DNA of 64,000 nucleotides from Membranipora membranacea (Eukaryota; Bryozoa; Gymnolaemata; Cheilostomatida; Membraniporidae). The position numbers were made by a program, and so were the translations under genes. Shown here piece after piece: positions 1 to 12,400 of this stretch. The DNA lies in NCBI GenBank assembly GCA_914767715.1, contig OU612068.1, positions 27,652,001-27,716,000 of the forward strand. The letters are read 5' to 3'. Every line of letters starts with the position of its first letter. Within the stretch, counting starts at the first letter, position 1. Below the pieces are notes generated by a model. It was given only the letters and a program-made list of their open reading frames with translations. It did not search any database and was not told where the DNA came from.

Positions 1-322
1 TGACTGCTTCTTCCATTATCTGCTTCACCTGAGCCAATAAGAAATGGTTATGGTAATAACTAGAGTAGATAGATAGATATACTGATCCCCAACATTGATA
101 CATAGATACCACAAGAAACCCAGAACAAGACAACTGTCCAATGTTGGTAATGATCATCTGGATATTGTTTATCAAAACTATAGCCAAGTACATGCCAATA
201 CACATCAGACCCATTAGTTGTAAACAAACTCTCTAGGCATAGATACATATATGACGTAACCAGCATTACCTCTCGTTTGACTGCAGCAAGCAATTTATCA
301 ACTGCATCACCTCCACAAACAT
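1..322 (-). CDS. SGSM-like (small G protein signalling modulator) N-terminal exons, partial
   Basis: Two coding exons are visible on the minus strand: 270-322 and 1-28, the latter continuing past the left edge. The first reads DVCGGDAVDKLLAAVKRE and ends at a GT donor. The second follows a CAG acceptor and reads VKQIMEEAV. The joined string KRE-VKQIMEEAV matches the start of the RUN domain of SGSM1/SGSM2, where VKQIMEEAV opens the conserved RUN block. SGSM proteins carry an N-terminal RUN domain that binds Rap/Rab GTPases and a C-terminal TBC Rab-GAP domain. An in-frame stop lies just upstream of the acceptor at 323-324, so the start codon must be in an exon further right that I could not place. 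Only about 26 residues are seen, so family is likely but paralogue is undecided. Confidence 0.6.
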
Positions 323-1478
323 CTACAAACAGAGATTAAAGATTGTCATAAATAAGTGAGTTAGTTTTTGGCACAAAGTCAGGCCAAGTTGCTCTATGTG
401 TCCTTTATTCAATGGCTGATTCATTATTAATATTACTCTCGTAAAATCTAGGCCTATTTGGGGTGCTGTTTAAGTAGATTTGTTAGTAACATCTTTGGCT
501 GAAGTTTATCACAGTCAAGAAAAGGCCGTGCAAGCATTGAAGAGGGAGTTCATTGGTACAAGTTACCAAAAAGTAATCTGTGTGTACTCAGACCAATGAA
601 CTCCCTCTTCGAAGAGGGAGTTCATTGCTCAGACATACCAGTCTAGTATCAAACATACTACCATATATTCCCCTCTACCATAATAAACATTCAATGACCC
701 CCATATATAAACTCCTAGGGTCATCCAAGGCACATAATTCCAGTGTAACATCAATGAGATGATTTATAACCGACTGAAGCATCTATCTAGATTAGTTAGG
801 AGTCATTTAGATCAAGCCAAAGGAATATTCATTGTGCTAGCACCCCTATGTGTGGGGTGTAGTTGACACAGAAATGATTTTATTGCACTGTGAAAGAATC
901 TGCAAACCTTCCAGAGATGAGTTTGTAACCCTTTCTAGCTACCTTAGTAAAGTACATATACATAATAGTCATACTCATTCATAGGCTTCAGACCAGTTCA
1001 TACATGCATACACACCCAGCAATATCTCCTTTTTACAGTGATGATATACCTCAGTGGTATGAATACATACCTTGTACATTAGATTGCCTCCTGAACATTT
1101 TCATGTCTGCATTTCAACATTAAATGTACTCAATAACTCATTCAATGACATATCCATATGTGGCTAATTATTGTACAGACTTGCTTTCCAAGTAAACTTC
1201 AGCTGTTTTGTGAAAAAGAAATTGATAAAAGCAGTCATTGATATCTTTATACTTCGCCCAGCTGTTCACAGATAACTATCTTAAATTATAAGACACATCA
1301 GTGTAACTGAAAACAACTCTAACATTAGATGTCAATCATAGCAAATGATCATTAATTATATATAACACAGAAGTGAGGCTCTATTTGATAGTCTCATAAA
1401 TGCAGTTCAATAGTATTTCTAAGTTCCCAAGCTACTATATGGTTGCTTCTAAAAAAAATTAGAAATCAACCAGCCAGA
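323..1478. other. intergenic/5' spacer between SGSM-like gene and SUDS3
   Basis: No supported coding exon. It should hold the promoter and 5' exon(s) of the SGSM-like gene (minus) and the promoter of SUDS3 (plus). The only clear structure is the short inverted repeat at 541-627. Confidence 0.5.
541..627. repeat. short inverted repeat with AATGAACTCCCTCTTC termini
   Basis: GAAGAGGGAGTTCATTGG at about 541-558 is repeated in inverse orientation at 593-611, and the latter runs straight into another inverted copy (ATGAACTCCCTCTTC then GAAGAGGGAGTTCAT). The same word recurs near 18300 and 27850, so it is a dispersed element terminus rather than a chance palindrome. Confidence 0.6.
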
Positions 1479-4400
1479 ATGTCTGACAGCTTATGCTCTT
1501 CTCCAATTGATGGAAATGAGAGTAATGATTATGATGATCACTTCTATGGGGGAAGAAATTCTAGAGGCGAAGGTAATTGTCAACAGTTACGCATTATTAT
1601 CCTGTGCTCTAATTGATGGTGTCTGAATTTTGCCTCATCTTCTAAATCTAGTACTAGTACAGTAGTTCTACCTAAAAAAAACATTCCCATTCCCATTTAT
1701 TATTGACAATGATTGAATGATTATTACTGTTCAAGCCTATTTATATTCTTGTACTGACACAAAAAAGCTGCAAAATCATCTACATACTCATTTGTTGCTT
1801 CAGTCTTCAACTGTCTATGTTAGCAAGGAGTAACTGTTACTCCTTCAGTCCTTGATGTTAACAGGCTTGGCCCATAGTCAAGTCCTGGGACTGATGAGTA
1901 AAGCTCATATCAAAATAATTACCCAGGCAAGTCAGTCACTTAATACATATGTATCACTATTATAAAGGCTCTCATCTGCATTGGTTTTTTTCTTCATATT
2001 TAAGAAACTGATGATGCATCTGAATCAGAGATTTCACTTAAGCCAAAGCGACAAGACAAAGAATTCACAGAGATTAAGGAACAGTAAGTATTTAAAACTC
2101 AAAATCTCAAGGTGTTTGAGCGCATCTCATAAATACAGAGCTGATAATCCAATCTTTCAAATCTAACCTTTACTGAAAATACTGATAGTAAAATCTCTCT
2201 AATTAACAGCGATCCCCTGTTTCTACCACAACACCATGTATGCATGTTATGGAACTTCTCTTTGAATAATGGACATCAAAAGGCCTTTATTGTTGGTTCC
2301 AAATACACAGAGAAATGGCTCTCTGTTGCTTATGGATGGAATACATGACTAGGCTTCAAAGTCTCACTCTCAACCTGTCTGCATTGAAATCTAGTATAAA
2401 AACTGCCAACCTTGCCTCCTCACTAGCTGATCCACAAATATGGCAGGCTTTTAATGAAACTGATAGATGGATACTCACAAATTTAATGTCATCCCTGCGG
2501 CTTAGCGAAGGTCCATCTAGAAAAACATATTTGCAGATACCAAAGCCATTGCGGCCTTTATATTTCCAAATTGTGGGGTCAATGAATTTCCCAGTTCTAA
2601 ATGTCAAGCTAGGTGGATTGATTCAATTCCTATGCTGCAGGGACGAACATAACCTATGCCTTAATGGTTTGCGCCCCGTGTAGTGTGATGTAATGTTGTC
2701 TTCTCATGCCCAGTCATGCTAAAGTGACTTCTGCACCTAGCTGACAAAAATATGTTCAAAGCCATTCAATGCTAGTCTCCCATCTAATATCTATGTCTGG
2801 ACCTACCTATACAGAAAGTAATCATCGAGAAATTGCTTCATAGTCAATATTACCTTGCTGGTAGGGCGGAGATCATTAAAACTTGGCCACTTTCAGTAGG
2901 TAGCTATGGATTTGATCTAGTATGCAGTAATAATTGTAACATAATTGTTCTTTGTCTATCAGAATGTACCAGGATAAGTTAGCCCAACTGAAAAAACAGC
3001 TACAGCAGTTACAGGAGGGGACTTTGCCTGAATATCTGAGGAGATTAAAGAGAATAGAACAGCAGTATAAAGAGAGACTGAGGCTCAATGATACATGGCA
3101 GGCCTGTTGTGTATGTATCCTCCTACTGGTATATCATGGTGACATTGCCATATTTATATGTTATATTTTTAGTGGAGTGGCGGCTCTATGAGACTGTGGC
3201 ACATTCTGAATCAATTGTACAGTTTCATTACTACAGAAAAAATTTCTTAACTTGTTCTACTCTTGAGTGATGAGCAGACAAAATATAGCTGATAACAAAG
3301 TTGATGTTAGTGTGTTCTTTTATTGCAGCTTGAAAATGCAGAGCACACTTTTAATCTGGAGAAGAAGGCCAATAAGAAAGAGCTTGAGGTTAGTGATACA
3401 TCCGCAACTGAGCTATCTGACTTGTGTGAATTTGTGAACCTCTACCATAAAGAGATAATATAGATATATCTTATACAAAAGGAGTCAGATCTTCGTAAAA
3501 CAATAAGAGATCTTTTGACAGTATTCCAATTAAACCACTGATTATGCATTAGGTTTAGTAGAGGTTCAATGTCTAATCCGTTTATGTCAAAGATAGATTG
3601 CTTTGCCTTGAGTTATGCTGCGATTTTTCAAGACCGCTGTAGGTTTTGATAAGACAAAAACAAAAAAAACTTGTTTTGTTTACTCAGGCAATGAAGTACG
3701 CTTCACAAACCTGTCCAAAATATGTGTGCCATTTATTCATATTATGTTTATCTAGGCAAAGAAAGTGGATCTGAAGGACAGGCTTATAGCAGACTGGGAA
3801 GATAAGAAGCGACAAGTAGAGAATGATAAAATACACATGGAACTCTCTATGGGTAAGTTATCTCTGTGATGCAGTCATTTTGATCGTCAAAGTAATACAA
3901 CAATACGTAAGCTTAGCTCCTATCTTTCAAACACTTTATACTATTAGTTGGTTTACACTCCAAACTTATTAGCAAATAATTGGTGTACAAATTTTTAAGT
4001 ATTCTATTTAACATTGTTCATGCATAACTCCACTTTTCAGACTTCATGGACTTCAAGCCTATATCCACACGTAAACTAAGAAGAAGGCTAAACCCAGATG
4101 GTAACATCGTCACAACAGCAGGACCTCAGGAAAAAAAGAGAAAACAATCACCGACTATCAATATCCTACTGGATGAAGCCATGATAAACGAAGATCTCAA
4201 ACTAATCAACAAAGTCAGCGGCAAACCTCTACATACTAGAAAACCGCCTCAGCAGAGCAGCTCTAACGATGAGCAGTGCTCTTATGATGCTAGGATTGAA
4301 GATGGAAAGCTCTATTTTGAAAAGCGATGGTTAGTATGTTTTATGTTGACAAACCAGAAAGGGTGCCATGGCCATTCAAAGTGAAATGAAACCTCCTGTT

Positions 4401-5567
4401 TTACCAAAAAGAGTTGTGTGACAGCGTTTCCTGTTGTATATCCAGGTGATGTGGTATAATTTTAGGAACTTTGAGAATTCTTCTGTACTAATTATGAATC
4501 ATTGATGCCATTATGTATTTCACATCAGAGATGTCAAGTTGAGACCAAAATCTTGAGTGATTTCTGTTTCATTTGCGATTTTCTCTTTATAGGTATTTGA
4601 AAGGCCAGGCTATTTATGCCGATTCAAAAGAGACAGGAAAATTTGGAGCGACAATCACAGCTATCAACCCTGCAGAGGTAAGTCTTATGTCACACATTGT
4701 CTAAGTTCGGACAAACCCTCACCTGCAGTCTTGTGTTATGAAATAGGGCATTTTGCTGTAGCAAATAACCAGATTTGAAATCTTGTGAACTGTGTCTTAG
4801 AGGCTAACAGATAAGAGATGAACTGAGAGACACTTGGAGACTCCATGCTCCATTACATATACCCACCAATTTTTATCACTCTGCTGCCATCCAGTGTTGA
4901 TATATTGGCAGCAATACCTGATAGGTGTACAATTGAAATGTTTAAGGGATGTCCCTTAAACATTGATAACGGGAATTCCCCTAGGGTCCCGTGACAGAAC
5001 GCATTAACATTGGTATTTTAGTATTCTAGTATCTAATCAATCTCTTGATCTAGGCCTTCAGCTTTCGAACCCTCATATGAACCCATAAAATAGAATGTGT
5101 TTAGAGTGTCTTCAGCCAGCTATAAAAGCCTCTGTTACCTAAAATTACTGAAACAAACTCACAAAATCATCATCACACATCCTCATTGAGCTCGATTGAC
5201 GTCATAAGGTTTTGGAGTTATCTCCGCCTCACTCAAAATTTTCTTTATGCACTATTTGGATTTACTTCTAGAATATCATACCACTAGTCCGGTGGGAAGA
5301 TGTAATGGAGATCCAGATATGGCATCCATTAGGCTTTCAGCTCATTCCTTGTCTATCAGCCTTTAATCTTTTGATGTAGAAAAATGTGTCGTGAAACCAA
5401 TTTGGTACCTTGAACCTAGATAACCTAATTACTACTCATTGACTATCTCTTTGCTGCTTTTACTGCAGGTTTGGATCAAGAAGACTTCAGATAACAACAA
5501 TAAGGTTAGAATTCTACTGACACAGCTTCAGAGAGGAAAATACTCAATCAGACGAAGATCTACATAA
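1479..5567 (+). CDS. SUDS3: Sds3-like Sin3/HDAC co-repressor subunit (SUDS3)
   Basis: Eight exons: 1479-1572, 2005-2083, 2963-3110, 3329-3388, 3756-3852, 4041-4329, 4593-4677, 5469-5567. All have GT-AG borders and phases agree, giving about 316 residues against about 328 in human. The acidic N-terminus is followed by the Sds3 coiled coil ([19 protein letters not shown], then [12 protein letters not shown]). Next come a KR-rich linker with the STRKLRRR motif and a C-terminal block with [14 protein letters not shown] and [21 protein letters not shown]-type ending, as in human SUDS3. Sds3 dimerises through the coiled coil and holds HDAC1/2 on the Sin3 scaffold for nuclear histone deacetylation. 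Exon 3's 3' border (after TWQACC, donor GTATGT) is the least certain. BRMS1 is the alternative paralogue, but the C-terminal block fits SUDS3 better. Confidence 0.9.
2315..2683 (+). other. unassigned open frame inside SUDS3 intron 2
   Basis: A 122-codon frame starting at ATG lies within the intron between SUDS3 exons 2 and 3. The opposite strand is also open over 2356-2607. I recognise neither translation. There are no splice signals linking it to SUDS3. It may be a decayed element, so it is listed as a stretch to test, not as a gene. Confidence 0.2.
4932..4967. repeat. small hairpin in SUDS3 intron 7
   Basis: AATGTTTAAGGGA and TCCCTTAAACATT form a 13-bp perfect stem around 4937-4965. A related word (CATCCCTTAAATATTGATAA) recurs near 25430, suggesting a dispersed fragment. 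Confidence 0.4.
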
Positions 5568-6458
5568 CAGTGTCAAACTTCTGCGCTGGAAACTCCATTA
5601 CCAACAACAAAATTGACTATTTAGAGGACCTGTCTCTTAAGTTCATGAAGAAGTCCACATCGTACCTGTATAGGATGTAAATAGTATGAGAGATTATGGA
5701 AATTATGTTACCATTTCCATCAACAAAATGATGAGTGGATACACAACATAGACACTGATCAGCGACGAGCGTTATCAGGAAATCTCGCTCTATTATTAGT
5801 ATTGACAACTTAAACTTTGTCTTTTGATCTAATTTGCATTTATTCAACATACATTCGAAATGGTAGATGCATAAAAATGATGGGCACAAGCAATAACACG
5901 TAGAAAAATATACTACAGTCAGTTTTAAAAAATGATGAGTGACTGGTTTTATGTACAATGTAATTTGAACAGGTGGCTAAATAATATTATTTTCGTCGAA
6001 CACTGGTCATATATAAGATAAAATATCACAGTAAACAGTTATTCACCATTCAAGTTTACTTCTTCCTTTGCATAGGCTTCCAAATTCTTTACCAGTTACC
6101 CTCTCACTGAAGGACAACATTGGCTAGAATGTAATAATAGATGTCTCTCATAAATGTATGTCCTAGATTAGATAGTAGACAACCCTCCTTCCTCCAAGCA
6201 GCTTGATTACAAGGACTGAGGTTTAAAGATAAAAATGACTTGATACAGTAAAGACATCTACGGCTTTTGCGGCAAAATCTATCGGACTTCTTGTAACATA
6301 TTAAGGATGGACGGACTGGGTTCATTAAAATGTGTGGTTAATAAACTGTTCAAAACGATGATACATTGAAAGTATTTTGTGTAGAAAATCCACTGGCCAG
6401 GAATAAGTCGACATCTTTATAGCTTCAAAGTCCAAACTATAACATATTGATAATTGTG
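5568..6458. other. convergent intergenic spacer, SUDS3 / C12orf56-like 3' ends
   Basis: The two genes end tail to tail and this spacer must hold both 3' UTRs. Open frames here (for example 5617-5958 minus) show no family resemblance and lie in AT-rich sequence, so I do not call them. Confidence 0.5.
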
Positions 6459-9400
6459 TTACTGTTTGTATCGATTGTCAGGAAGTAGTTTACACTTTTT
6501 CTGTAACACCTCCGACATGACTTCTTCGATGAGCAGAATCGTGCGAGCTGATATCGGGTAATACTCCGGTAACTTCTCGCATATTATGGGACCCTGGATA
6601 TAGTACCTGAATAAGTGAAGAATACAAAATCTTAACCATCAGAATAAAGAAACCCTTCCGGACTACAATGATATAAGTAAATCCAGGGTGTGTGGGGTCA
6701 TCTCCTCATGTGCGTTGAAGAGATGACTCCCAAGAAGATTGGTCCGATTTAAAATCAGCTTACAAATAGCTAGCCAATCGCTCAAATCGTACCCTTTCAG
6801 ATGAAGACATAAAATGAGTCTGTGCATGCGATAAAATGAAGTATCGCTATCCTTACTTGAATTCCTCAGTGTAGTTATTCCTGATGAACGAAGCCAGAGG
6901 GGGACTATAAGTTATCACAGCATGTTGAATATAGAACTCTTCGAACACCAGTATAGCTTCTTGAGGGGTGAGTTCCACTCTTTTGGACGGTTGTACGTAT
7001 CTCATCGCTTGTCCAATAATCCGCTCCAAGAATTTTTCCTGGGAATAAAAAAGGCATAGTCAATCATCAATTGAAGATATCGTGGAAATAGAAACAATTA
7101 CAATGGTGAACAAAAGAGCAAATCATAATCTCTTGTTGTGTATTATAGTAATAGCTGTTAACCCTGATTCTCATCATCTGAGTTACTCTATGCCAACAAC
7201 ACCCTCAATTCCATTGTTACGATTGTTACAACTGTGTAACGCTAACAATCAACTTTCTGATACCAACAATCCTCAATTGTTGACAGTTTCTGATTGTTAA
7301 ACATAGTGTTAGCTGTGCTGTCTCGTGCTTCAACTAAGCTCATGAAATTAATATCTTGGAATCAAGGAAATTATGTGTCATGGCATTACTCCTATCCAAT
7401 AATAAGCACAACGAATTGTGCCCAAAAAGAAATAATGTATTTTTTTCTCAATTATTTATCGCAACTCTTCAATAATTCAAAGTTTTGTAAGACTCACTGT
7501 GGTGTTTAGGCCTTCCAGAATATGCATAAGCCAGCAAACATTGAAGAATGACGTCTCGCTTCTTCCCCAGTGTGACTGCTGAGCGATGACTAGAAGTTCA
7601 AATAAGACTGAGGTGGAGGCACTAGTGAACTCTACATATAGGTCATGAAGCTGTAACAAAAAGTACAAATCAAGCTGATCATAACAACACCAAAAGTACA
7701 CAGTACAAACCAAACTAATTTTGAGGTCATTAAAATTGTGATGATATGGTGCTCAAATTGCAATTAATGGTACCTTTCTTACAGCCAAAATTAATGAAAC
7801 TAGGGTGTATTTTGCTTGGAATAACCCAAAAGCTGAGGGAAGCACCCCTTTTGGACATCCCGGTCTCAAAAAATTAACCGCTCCATAGAACTATTATCGG
7901 GTGCGAGCGAACAATGTTAAATAAATTGTTCCAACTAAAAAATGGAGGGCATTTTAGAATGGAAATTGGGCACTGACTTTTTCCCCTCAGACTGATTGAA
8001 AACAAATGTGCATTCACTGACCTCAGCATCCGCTAAACATTTCCATTTGTCAGCCTCTGTCTGCATGAGTAATTTTGATGCTTTAGTTGTAGGTGGTTTA
8101 TATTTGTTAGGTAATTCAGGAAAGCAGGTGAGAACCTCGATAAGGTCACATAATAACCTGCCCGAATTAGCCCTGAGAACTCGTAACCTCGTCGGGAATA
8201 TCTCTGTCTCCCTGAACATCAAACTCAAAGTCTGTATGATTAGTATAATGAGTCTACAAAGGAAAGAAGTGTTAACTTTTCATTGTGGTTGAGGAATCAG
8301 GTGACACTTAGCACCATTGTAACAACAACAATGTAGTATCTATCATTTATCTGAATATCTGAGAAGCAACAGCTAACAGTTTTTAGCGGGCAGAGAATGG
8401 ACTGTCTGGATAGCACCATCATGTTGAGCATTTAGTCCTCAGAAAATCACAGGAAACCAATATTACAAATGGACCACGCAGAGAAAATAATTTTACTTGG
8501 ATGGCTTTTATTGGAGTATCATGTTTCATATTCAAGTCACAATCAATTGGTCATGGGCTTACATATTTGGTTTTGATTTCAGGCTTAAATATTTTGAGCA
8601 CTTATTATTTCAAAAGCAGAGAAGGCTTTTCAAGACTAGATAACTACGACCATAGGCAGGCTCAAATTGACGGTCATCAATTTGGATAGGAACTAAGATA
8701 TACTTACTCAAACTCATCAGCCCTCCTTGCTCTGCCAGAATCACTGTTCACATTCACTGGTGATTTGGGTAAATATATCTTCAGTATACTAACAAACTTT
8801 GAAAATAAGTCACCAGACTGAAATAGAGATTAAAGAAGCACTGAAAGTGTGTCAAGATAAGCATTGCGTTTTATGACACATTAATTGGAACTAACTTGGG
8901 AAAATAATCAAATTGACGGGAAAATTTGGAAAGGGAGCCAAATTCCTGTTGAGGAAAGAGTCACTATTCTATCACTCGAGGTACAATTTCATAAGGTTAT
9001 TTGATCATCAGTGCTTTCTATCATACAAAAATAAATAAGAGCACCTAACCGATCGGAATATTCAAAAATTTTTGCATGTGGAAAATACACTTTTTGGAAG
9101 CAAATCCGTAAGGATGGAAACAAGAAAAATAAGTTGGGTAAAATTAAGATCGGGGGATTGTGGCCAGTTGAGTGGAGGCCTGGTAGCCCTGGCCACATAT
9201 TCGTGCCTACACGCGATGATAACAATCAGTGAGTACGGGGAAAAAACTGTCTAAGGGAAATAATAATTGTTTTAGCTGAAAATTATAGATATCAGGGACA
9301 ATGAGCTCACGACATAACCGCCATGGAAATAATTAACAATATGAAGCACAACATAATTTGTTTATGCCACAATCAAATCGCTGTGGATGTATGTTTGATG

Positions 9401-12400
9401 CTACATCAAATGATGGGAGGCTACTTCAAATCACTATAAAAAATCTTATTTGAGATATCTTAGCATTGGTTCGTGTTTATTGATGTAGCATCAAATTCAG
9501 AAAGCAGTATTTACCTTTTCATCACATTTCTGGGAATAAATATATGGGATAGAGGTGATGTGTTTGTCTATGAGATGTGTGAATATGTATTTATGTGATA
9601 TACAGACAGGGCAATTGATAAACATATCTTATGGTAAAGAAAATTGGGAAGGGGTAGCATGCATATTATGGATATCTGTCTAGTCAAGAATAAAAAAGTG
9701 TATACATCTAACCGGATACAAACATCAAAGTCAGAATAAAACGAAGGGATACTAAAATAGGCATAACTTGTAATTGCTCCGTATGAAAACATAACAAATC
9801 GGTAGAATTCAGAGGCCGCATTAAGGTTATGATACCAACGTTGACCGAATTGGAAATTTTACATATCATTGAAAAGCTAATCGAACACTGATTCAGAAAA
9901 TATTGGTTTTAGCATGAAGTCATGTCATGGCATTGTGCTATTCTGATAAAAGGCAGGATAATCGTCTTCTGGGAGGAATTTTGGGACGATGCGATGCAGA
10001 TACAATGGTTCATATCGGAGTTTCAATTGAATAATGTTTACAAGACAACTCAGAAACACCCATGAGGGGCAATTTCTGGATCCTGATTATCCGGACTTTT
10101 ATCAAAATAGCACAATGCGTCAAGCTGAAACCATTATTTTCAGAATCAGTGTTCGATTATTTTTCAACGATATATAAAATATCCAATTTGTTGACGTTGG
10201 TATAATAACCTTAACAAGGAGATTTAATTGGATTACCGCTTTTGCATACCTTCCAGAAGAGTTTCTTTAGATGAAAGTATTTCTCAGTTGCTGTTTTCAG
10301 TTCCTGTACCAGCTCAAAGGTTTGTTCCATGTTGTTATCTGGGTCCATCAGATCTTTAGTCAGCCCAGAGAATAATGTGTCAATCTTCTCACTTTATGAT
10401 AAATCAGAATTCAAGGTCAGCACAAACTAATACATAGCTTGTAGATAAAGAGTTATGATAAATATGGTCGATGCTAACACTCATTTATGTGATTACATTT
10501 TTAATAACTGAGTTTCAGATCCGGTGCCAATGACTCCACTTTGTTACAGTTTGAGTAGTCTGCTGAGGAAAAGACAGCATCTGAAACTCTGACAGTCAAC
10601 CAAGGTAAACCAAGGAAAACCTTTTTAAACAAATAAATAATAAAAATGAAATTCTAATGGATTAGAAGTTGCATGTCCCTCACACAAGGGAAAGCAACTC
10701 TATATCCTGATGTACAACTACATATTACGGCCAACTGTCACGCTGGTATCATATAACCTAAGGACACGATTGGCAGGCTGATTCCATATAAGGCCATACT
10801 ATAAATACATAGTGGAAATCAAACAAGTGATGGTCCTACAAAAACTATGAGAGTGTACAAGATATTAGACCAGATTCATATGGGGGTCTGCTAAGTTAAG
10901 GTATATGCTACGGGCAAATTGTAGTTGCATTTCATTATCAGGAGTTTGGTTGGTAAAACCACAACCTCTGTAGGATAACCATTACAGTAGCAGTCACTGT
11001 AAGAGATAGAGAGAAAGTTACTTATCCAAGCTGCAGATAGAGTGAATTAAGAAGAACAGGCCACTCACATACAAGCTATGACAGAGGATATCAACAACCA
11101 ATTACAAATGCTGTTAGATAATTGATAGCAGACGCGTTGCAGTAAAAAATACAGCAGTCTGAAACGTAATGAATCTAGGCTACTGTGCATTTGTGTCAAA
11201 GTAAATGAATACCACTTTAGACCAACACATAAACCAATATAATCCACTCTGCAAAGTAAACCACGACATGACCAGGTGCAACAATGTACTCATCTACCCA
11301 GAGGTTGTTAGTTCATGCAAATTTTTTACCTAAGCTTTCCTCCCATATCGCTGTGTACATATTAGAAGGGAAATACAGTCAAACACACGAAGACTAAACA
11401 AAGCAGTCAATATGGTTAAAAGTACATTTGTTTTGATCATGTACTGATGGTGTAATAAAAATTTACTTCCTAACCAAACTGAATTATTTATTCATTTGAA
11501 TGAGGATGTTTCAGTTAGGACTCTGGTGCAAGGAAAATACATATTATCGGGTTATCAATGAGTTAGACTCTCATAAACTTTTAATTTCTGGACGGACTGA
11601 ACGAAAATGATGAGTTAAAATCATTAGAATTTTTAGGGACATGTATATTAGATCTTCATAGTATATCGATAACTTGATCAGGACAATTATTTTTTGGTAC
11701 ATCTTAAGATTTAACAATCACTCACGTGGTTTGTTTCGTCCGGTGTGGATATAACATGGCTTTTGTGGCATATTCTGTGTCTAATGTTAATGTCGAGCGC
11801 TGTAAAATTTAATATAAAAGGGAAACAGCAAATAAATGCGCTAGGGCAAAAATGGTAAAACAGGGTAGTCAAAAAGGCAAACTGTGCATGTTACGACTAT
11901 GATATCTTATGACTTGTTTTTTTGAGGAGAAGTGCATTAGTTCTTGTTAGGATTGTCAAGGCAATATCAATAGGATAATTTGCTCCAAAGATTTGATTGT
12001 AATATATTTTGTATTTTTATTTTGTATCACCTGATGTGATAAGATTAGCGTTACACTGTAGACAAACTCACTATAAGATGATTGTTGACAGCACTCCTAA
12101 TAAGGACTAGCATCTTAGAATCAGGAACCAGCATGTATAGATGAAGAGTCAGCCGCTTCTTTATCTTATTATCTAACTCTATCATCTGAAACCATACAAA
12201 CATATCTCATATTAACATGACCATTATCCTCTGCATGTTTTTTTTCTCGCGATTGAAGCTGTTATGGACACTCAATTTATATGGATGTTTTTTGATGAGG
12301 TATGTTAAAGCTACTTTTCATTATCGCATTGCTGCACTACTGCATTGGTACACCCTGTAAGCTGTTTTCTCTATATTTAAATGTTGATAACTTCTAACAA

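Noticed and set aside
60-293. 77-codon hydrophobic minus-strand frame as a membrane protein
   Set aside because: Only its first residues (LLAAVKRE) are coding; the rest is intron between two SGSM-like exons.
5617-5958. 113-codon minus-strand frame in the SUDS3/C12orf56-like spacer
   Set aside because: AT-rich, no recognisable domain, no splice partners and located where 3' UTRs are expected.
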